DNA of 64,000 bases, from contig NC_092628.1 of the NCBI RefSeq assembly GCF_039555335.1, positions 34,494,965 through 34,558,964 of the forward strand. The letters are read 5' to 3'. The notes under the pieces are model-generated. The model searched no databases. It was given only the letters and a program-made list of their open reading frames with translations, and was not told the origin of the DNA. Shown piece after piece: positions 57,963 to 64,000 of the stretch. Numbering within the stretch: position 1 is the first letter of the stretch; every line of letters starts with the position of its first letter. Origin of the DNA: Amphiura filiformis (lineage: Eukaryota > Echinodermata > Ophiuroidea > Amphilepidida > Amphiuridae). A program made the position numbers and the translations under genes.

Positions 57963-58119
57963 CAGTGGCGGCGCCACTGGGGCATTATGGGGCAAAGTGC
58001 CAGTGGGCATTAGGGGGTAAAGTGAATTTCAGGGGGGGGGGGCAAAATCAACAATTTTTTGGGGGATGGGGGCAACAGGGGCACTCTTGCCCCCCCCCTC
58101 TCCCATGGTGCCGCTACTG
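57963..58119. mobile_element. hAT-type MITE with 8-bp target duplication
   Basis: The ends CAGTGGCGGCGCCA and TGGTGCCGCTACTG are inverted with small differences. The direct repeat TAGGCATG flanks it (57955-57962 and 58120-58127). 157 bp, G-rich and non-coding. The ends resemble those at 29853-30011, so the two may be one family. Confidence 0.87.
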
Positions 58120-58304
58120 TAGGCATGGATATGTGTAGTTTAGGTGGTAGGAACAAAAACATGGTAGTTTGGTGGTGACCATCTAGGAAAATTGCTGAAG
58201 CAATTGAACTCACAAGTTTAAATATTGTTTGGGTGATGGGCTTTGAGGTAAAAAACACCATGTTTTGCAATCGGACCACTTGCCTTTAACATCTCCATCA
58301 ATTT

Positions 58305-58440
58305 TCAAGATTAATGCCACTGGGCAACAAAAAAACGTATATATGGACTATAGCATCTAATGATCTGAGATGTCAATGCTGGTTTGCTTGACATACTGTT
58401 ACAGTAAATGGCTGGAGACATGCAAAGTACTTCATTAAGC
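58305..58440 (+). repeat. Diverged direct repeat, copy 2
   Basis: Partner of 57690-57850, with the same word order and clear divergence. The hAT-type MITE at 57963-58119 lies between the two copies and is in neither. Confidence 0.6.
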
Positions 58441-59183
58441 TATTTTAGAAAATGTCCTTACTGAAAAGGCTGTTGATGAGTAGAAAGCTTTGGTTATGAA
58501 AATTAGCTGCACTTGTGATCTTACATACAAAATACCACATTTGTTAGATTTTTGATGCAACTTTAATAATAATGCTGGGGTGCTTTGCCGATTTTGGATT
58601 CACAACTCCGGTATATTCCAAAACTCAATAGCAGCCCTGGAAGCTCCTGGATGAGGATGTGGCTATACACAATGAATAGTTACACCCAAATTATACAGTG
58701 GAACCTCATTAACTCGGATTTTAGTTAGTGTTTAAAAGAGGATTTTGTGTTACTACATGTAGGTTATTATAATGTTCATATATATATACAAGGTATGGGA
58801 ACTCAAAAAATATTCCATGTTTATCAAGAATTTTGTGTTAACAGATTTTGTGTCAATGAGTTTTTAACTAAGGACCCAGATCTATTTGAGTCTTATTGGT
58901 AATTAAAAATGATGTACAGGCATAACTGCCTATGTTTTTTTCTTCGTTGACTAACCTTAATTTGACCATGGCCTGATTTGGCTAATTATAAACAAGGGCA
59001 ATTTGAAGAGTTAATTCTCTTTCCCTGACCCATTTACTATGATGGCAGATATAGGATTTTAATACTAGTACACAAAAAGTTCCATTAATAAAAGAAACTG
59101 GACTAAACTGTTATATACATCATACATGTACACTCGCATACAATTTTGTTTGCGAATCTGAATCACACTGTCACCGAGTCACG
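58441..59183. other. Intergenic sequence, nothing recognised
   Basis: AT-rich, no gene and no bounded repeat that I can support. Confidence 0.4.
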
Positions 59184-59249
59184 GTTTATTCCATTGCCTG
59201 CCCCAGTTTATTCCATTGCCTGCCCCAGTTTATTCCATTGCCTGCCTCC
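59184..59249 (+). repeat. 22-bp minisatellite, three units
   Basis: GTTTATTCCATTGCCTGCCC followed by CA, three times with an exact 22-bp period; only the last unit differs by one base. Confidence 0.85.
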
Positions 59250-59380
59250 AATAACCAATAGGTTGGTTATGTAGGGGTGATTTTGTAGGATGAGGAGCTA
59301 ACACCCTTGAAATCCCCCTCCCGGTTTGGCTTGAGTAATTGAGAGAAGCCTACTAAAATGGTCAACCATCGTGCCTCATA

Positions 59381-59644
59381 TGTGATGCGATCAAGCCAAA
59401 TCAGTTGGAACTCGGAAATATTACATTTTCAGTTTTTTATATGATAGTAACAAGCATATACAAAGTTGCATTTTGCAGAAAACCCCATTGAAATTGAATA
59501 ACATGTTCCAAAGATACGGGCAATTAAAGAGTTTCCAAAACAACAGAAAACAAAACGAAATCAAAACGAAATATTTCCTTTGTTTGGCTATATGTCAAAA
59601 TCGATATTTCCGAGTTCTGAGTGATTTTGCTTGATCGCATCACA
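59381..59644. mobile_element. MITE with TA flanks
   Basis: TGTGATGCGATCAAGC and GCTTGATCGCATCACA are perfect inverted ends. TA lies directly outside each (59379-59380 and 59645-59646), as for Tc1/mariner-type targets. The interior continues the symmetry (AACTCGGAAATAT against ATATTTCCGAGTT). Non-coding, 264 bp. Confidence 0.75.
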
Positions 59645-60065
59645 TATACATGCAAGAAACCACACTAAGCCAATGCAGCACAGGCTTCAAACTTCAAAGC
59701 TAGTGCCGGTGACTTGAGGTAGATACTAATATAATAGACTATACATAATTAATGTTAGGCTTCACACAATGGTTCCAAAAAATCCAACCATCAAAAATGG
59801 GAATGTTTTTTCTCAGTCAAAAAATATGATGTTCTTTTAATTGTATCAAAGAAACCTTGGTGTGTGGCTATCTAGGACAAGAAAACATTTTCCATATCTC
59901 TGAAATGTGCCGGTCTTCTTTGATCTTGAAACCTACCAAAAGTAGCTGACATTGATAGGTTTCGGTCTAATGATTCCAGGAAATTTATGCTTGTGTATGA
60001 TGATTCCAGGAAATTTAAGTGCCTTCTTGTTTGGGAGGAATGGAAGTCAGAAGTCCTCTTTTTAG

Positions 60066-60336
60066 GGACCGTTCACAAACACTTGTAAGGGGGGGCTGAT
60101 GCAAAAAAATTTATCACGACAATTTTTCGGGGCCCCCCTTTACAGACCTCGAAAATTTCAGGGCCCCCCTTTTTGACATGAAAATTATGGGTCAACCCCA
60201 TAGAAAAGCATATAAACTCAATTTTCCAGGAAAATTTGTGGTCATTTTTTCAGGGCCCCCCCCCTTAGGAGGCTCAAAAATTTCAGGCCCCCCTTTTGTA
60301 TCAGGCCCCCCCCCCTTACAAGTGTTTGTGAATGGA
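60066..60336. mobile_element. MITE with TTCACAAACACTTGTAAG ends
   Basis: TTCACAAACACTTGTAAG plus G run at the left and C run plus CTTACAAGTGTTTGTGAA at the right are perfect inverted copies; the outer four to six bases match less well. TAG flanks both sides (60063-60065 and 60337-60339), a possible 3-bp duplication. The interior repeats GGGCCCCCC and AAAATTTCAGG. Superfamily not assigned with confidence. Confidence 0.75.
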
Positions 60337-60339
60337 TAG

Positions 60340-63300
60340 TGGGTAGGTTTTCAGCAAGTTCCAGGATGTGCATATCAATGGTGCATGAGAAGAAAAATAT
60401 AATTTTACAAAATTCCAACTTGGAATTTTTATTTTTATTTATCTTCATTTTCTTTCTTAACTTTTTTGATGAAATTTCTATATATTTGTAATTAAGATAG
60501 GACTTCAAATAATTGGCAGCTGAGTTGTAAATTCAGTATAGGACAATTATTGTCTTGCAACACAGATATTGGAACAAACTTCCCATATTCCAGACAGCTC
60601 TACTTTTTTGGGATTAATAAAATATCCTCTTGCTGTTTTGCCAAATAAAACCTAACCCTTTAGTTAGTTCTAACTGGCAATAAAAGTCTGATTTTAATAT
60701 TTGGCCAATTTATGAAAATAAGGGCCAAAAATGTGTGTTTTTAGAGCTGTTCATGTGTTTTTTTGTATGCTGTGACCATCAAGAGACTAATTTCAGGTTA
60801 AGCATTCTAATTTTTGGAAAACCCATTTCCCAATATATTTTATAACCAATTATCAAAATTAACATAAAATATTAAATTTATGATCAAACTGTTAGCCTAT
60901 ACTCAAAATTTTGAATGCTTAGGCTGATGTCAAGTCTTTGAATTTTGTGACTGCAATTGTATAAAATCATTGCAAAATTGCATGTTTTTGGCCCATTACC
61001 CCTCAAATTACAAAACTATCAAAATTTGACTATTATTGGTAGTTTTGCTGTTTCATTTGGTAAAACACAATATGTTTTAATCCAAAATAAACAGTGTTGT
61101 ATTTTTCTGGAATGAGGAGTACTCCAAACGATAATAGAAAATAGTGCCACTATCAATTTGCGACAGGAGGCGTCTGTATTAAAGACTAATTTCTGAATTT
61201 CTTCTCCTTGATCAGTTGCACCATTAGGTTCTTGAAAAGGATTACTTCTGCTTGGGATGACTAATGAAGGCTGATTTGGTTCTATTTGGGTTTAGCTTGA
61301 TAAAATAATGAAGATAATGAAGAGCACGTACTCCATGCATATAATGGCGGGTAAATGAGGGAGAAACACTGCACAAGAATTTCATTAATGTACATAAATG
61401 CACAACTTTGAAATTAATGGGTTCTTGCTGGATATAAGACATTGATGCATAACGGAGAAGACTCCGAGTAAATTAAGTTAGGTGAATATTCATTATCATC
61501 ATCGCCGCACATTTGATGGTAATGTTAATTGATTTTTACTCACATTCTTGTGATTCTTGAAGACATGGTAAAGCATGGTGTATAAGGATATGCATATAGC
61601 ATGCACTTTGAAGTTTTATGCTTAAAAGCATTTTGTAGTCATAAGCTAAACATTCCTTTAAATTCTCTGATATTGTCAATATTGCTAGTTTTTTATCAAA
61701 TTTGAATCAAATTATCTAATTTGGACATAGGCTCATGAAGATTTGAAATATTGGGGGACCATCCCCCGGGTCTCATGGAAGAACAGGATACCTTAAAAAA
61801 TCCACTGAATGAGTAACCCAGGCCAAAGTGGAGATAAAACAAAATCCATTATGACGTCAAGCCTCATCCGATGCACAATGTCAGTGGACAGGGTTTTGTG
61901 CGGAAGCTTTTGAAATACACGAATTAGCATTTTAACCTTAAAATTATGAATTTTACCTTGTGAGTTTTACCTTTAAAGTATTGAGGAGCCTTATAGGGTA
62001 CTTCATCCCTTCCCACCAAAATAGTTTTGGAGCCACCGGTAAAATGAACAAATAATTATAAAATCTGCAAGTCATTAACATAATTAACCCATGTGCAGTC
62101 AAATTTGGTTACACTGCAGTATACACAAATCAAAGTAAGAAAACAAATCTTTATTGCATACCAATTATGCCAGCTAGCTAATTAAGCAGCCTATATGCAC
62201 TCTTAATAAGTACAATATTCATATCACGCAGCAATTGAATACATTTCTTTCATCTTTTGTGTGATTTCTAAAAAAATGACTGGAGGCTAGGGGTAACTCA
62301 GGTTTTATGTTGTGATTTTATTAAAATTGACATATTACTGGTTCAGGTGGTGTGTTAATAAATTCATCTCATATTGTAGCTTATTGTGGTAATAAAATGA
62401 CTTTATACAGTCAGGTTACACTGATGATCAGGATTAATATTATGTATTTTTGAATCTTTCTGTGTCATATTCCCTGTATGAATTGGTGTATTAATTTGAT
62501 TTGCACAGTGATGGGTTTATAACAAAGATATTTAAGTGAAATGAATCTTACACAATATGTAGAAGTATAAACAAAATATTAATTGTAGACAAAGGTATGG
62601 CAAAATATTATATGTATGGTGTAAATTTGTCAAATATTTTTGGTCTTTGATACATTTGATCCTCAAATTTCTGGATCCTTAGAACATTCAAGGGATGAAG
62701 CCTTCATAGGTAAAAATGGAAATCTTTAATCAAATATATTACTTATGCAACTCTGAAATATTACTGCAAATATTTATCAGCAAAATGTCTTCGGCAGCTC
62801 TGAAGATACATTAAATTGATTGCAACAAGTGAAGTACAATAGCTTTGTAGGTGCTTGCTTGGCTCTCGATTAAACTGGAATGGAGGAAGCAGAACGTATT
62901 GAAAACTGCTAGTGCTGAATTTATGTTACATCTTGAAATATTTACTCATGTAACAAGGTGTTCTTGTTATTCTGATGTATGGAGGAATGAAATGGGTATT
63001 GGATTAAACATGGAACAGACAAAATGTGCTGACAGTATGTAGTGAATCTTGGGACATAATGGCACCAATTTTGAGGTATACTATTCTTACCATTATTCAA
63101 CCGGAATCATTACAAAAATAAGGATGATAATGTAGCCATGGGTAAACGCTTGATTCAGTGGTTCTATAGATCAGTGTTAGCATGGTTAGTAATAGTACCG
63201 CAATATTTGCATATTTTCCTACCAGATTTGTCCTCCTCCACCAAGACCAGCCTGCCCCCTCCCAAAACTTATGGAATGAAGAAGACAACATTTGTTTGAG

Positions 63301-64000
63301 TTGAAGGATTTGGTCCCCCCCTCTTCCTGTCACCAATAAAAATTATGATATTATCATGACAGGTTTATATTATGAGACAAATATGAAAGCCAATCAATAA
63401 TAATTCTGAAGTTTAAAATGTACCAAAATGTTGCCCAAATTTAATTCAAATTTGCAATTATATCGAGTTGTGGTACAGATATGTTTTTTTTCTGCAAAAG
63501 AAACACTGATTATAATCCCTAAAGTTGATGCGCATTTATTATTCATGGAAGACATGATACACAGTATGTTCGATCCATATAGTATTAAACCTGTATAGGA
63601 AATATATAGGAATATAGGACATTTTGCATGGTGTCAATATGTAAAATGATATTGAAAAGTATATGCTTGTGAGTTATTAATAATGAATCACTTTATGATA
63701 AATTGATGTATGTATCATGACATTACTCCATTTTAGTGGAAATTTTTCACATAATTAAATTTTGCCCTTAACAGTGTTAAATGAAATTATATTCATTTGT
63801 TAAGTTTGTTAAAAAATTTGTTGTTTTCAGGCCTAGAAAAAACTAAAAAGTACATGCTGCATAATTTTATTATAATGGTTTTGAAATACTTGGAGTGAAA
63901 TTAATGATGCATAGGATTTTGCACCACTGATGATGTGAAGATATAGATGCAGACAAATATTACAATATTTATGTTATGCAGATTATATTCATTTTATAGG
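60340..64000. other. Intergenic or intronic sequence to window end
   Basis: AT-rich with no recognisable gene, RNA or bounded transposon. Open frames at 61242-61442, 62851-63042 and 63097-63336 are short and have no familiar motif. An unannotated intron of a gene outside the window cannot be excluded. Confidence 0.4.

Overview
This is animal nuclear DNA: AT-rich, gene-poor, with no bacterial operons and no long host open reading frames. It is dense in inverted-repeat transposons. The organism is probably a deuterostome and most likely an echinoderm. That is an inference from three things: a TLNRD1 (talin rod domain-containing protein 1) homologue, a Ty3/gypsy-family element with the integrase-before-reverse-transcriptase order of the Gmr1 group (described from deuterostomes), and foldback elements with tandem-repeat arms like the sea-urchin TU elements. 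No species can be named from the sequence alone.

Layout. 227-5608 is a foldback element with long inverted arms made of short CT/GA-rich repeats. 5878-15125 and 15326-24568 are two near-identical ~9.24 kb blocks separated by exactly 200 N. The overlap runs from the first base after the gap to the last base before it, so this is best read as two overlapping contigs (probably allelic) joined without trimming. It is not a real tandem duplication. Each block carries the same single host gene, TLNRD1 (10010-11081 and 19458-20529). The frameshifts fall at different places in the two copies, so they are most likely consensus errors. 24576-25244 is a long palindromic element where the first contig stops. 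25245-34617 has no recognisable host gene but holds many MITEs, several with intact target-site duplications, plus a second foldback element (31653-33216) built from oppositely oriented arrays of a 53-bp repeat.

34618-45524 is a full-length LTR retrotransposon with 1.06-1.09 kb LTRs, a tRNA-Pro type primer-binding site, and the order gag, protease, integrase, reverse transcriptase, RNase H. Its gag is split by a 3.6 kb insertion (36613-40213). The insertion is a head-to-tail dimer of a ~1.8 kb element with a core of ~145-bp repeats, a 3'-terminal hairpin and asymmetric inverted termini. This architecture fits a non-autonomous Helentron (HINE/DINE-1/pearl-like).

45525-64000 is intergenic or intronic sequence with further small DNA transposons. 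The clearest case is a hAT-like MITE with an 8-bp duplication (49386-49680) nested in a TTAA-bounded palindromic element (49131-50091). No tRNA, rRNA or CRISPR locus was found. The functional content is one cytoskeletal host gene seen twice and one nearly complete but interrupted retroelement; the rest is mobile or repetitive DNA and its decay products.
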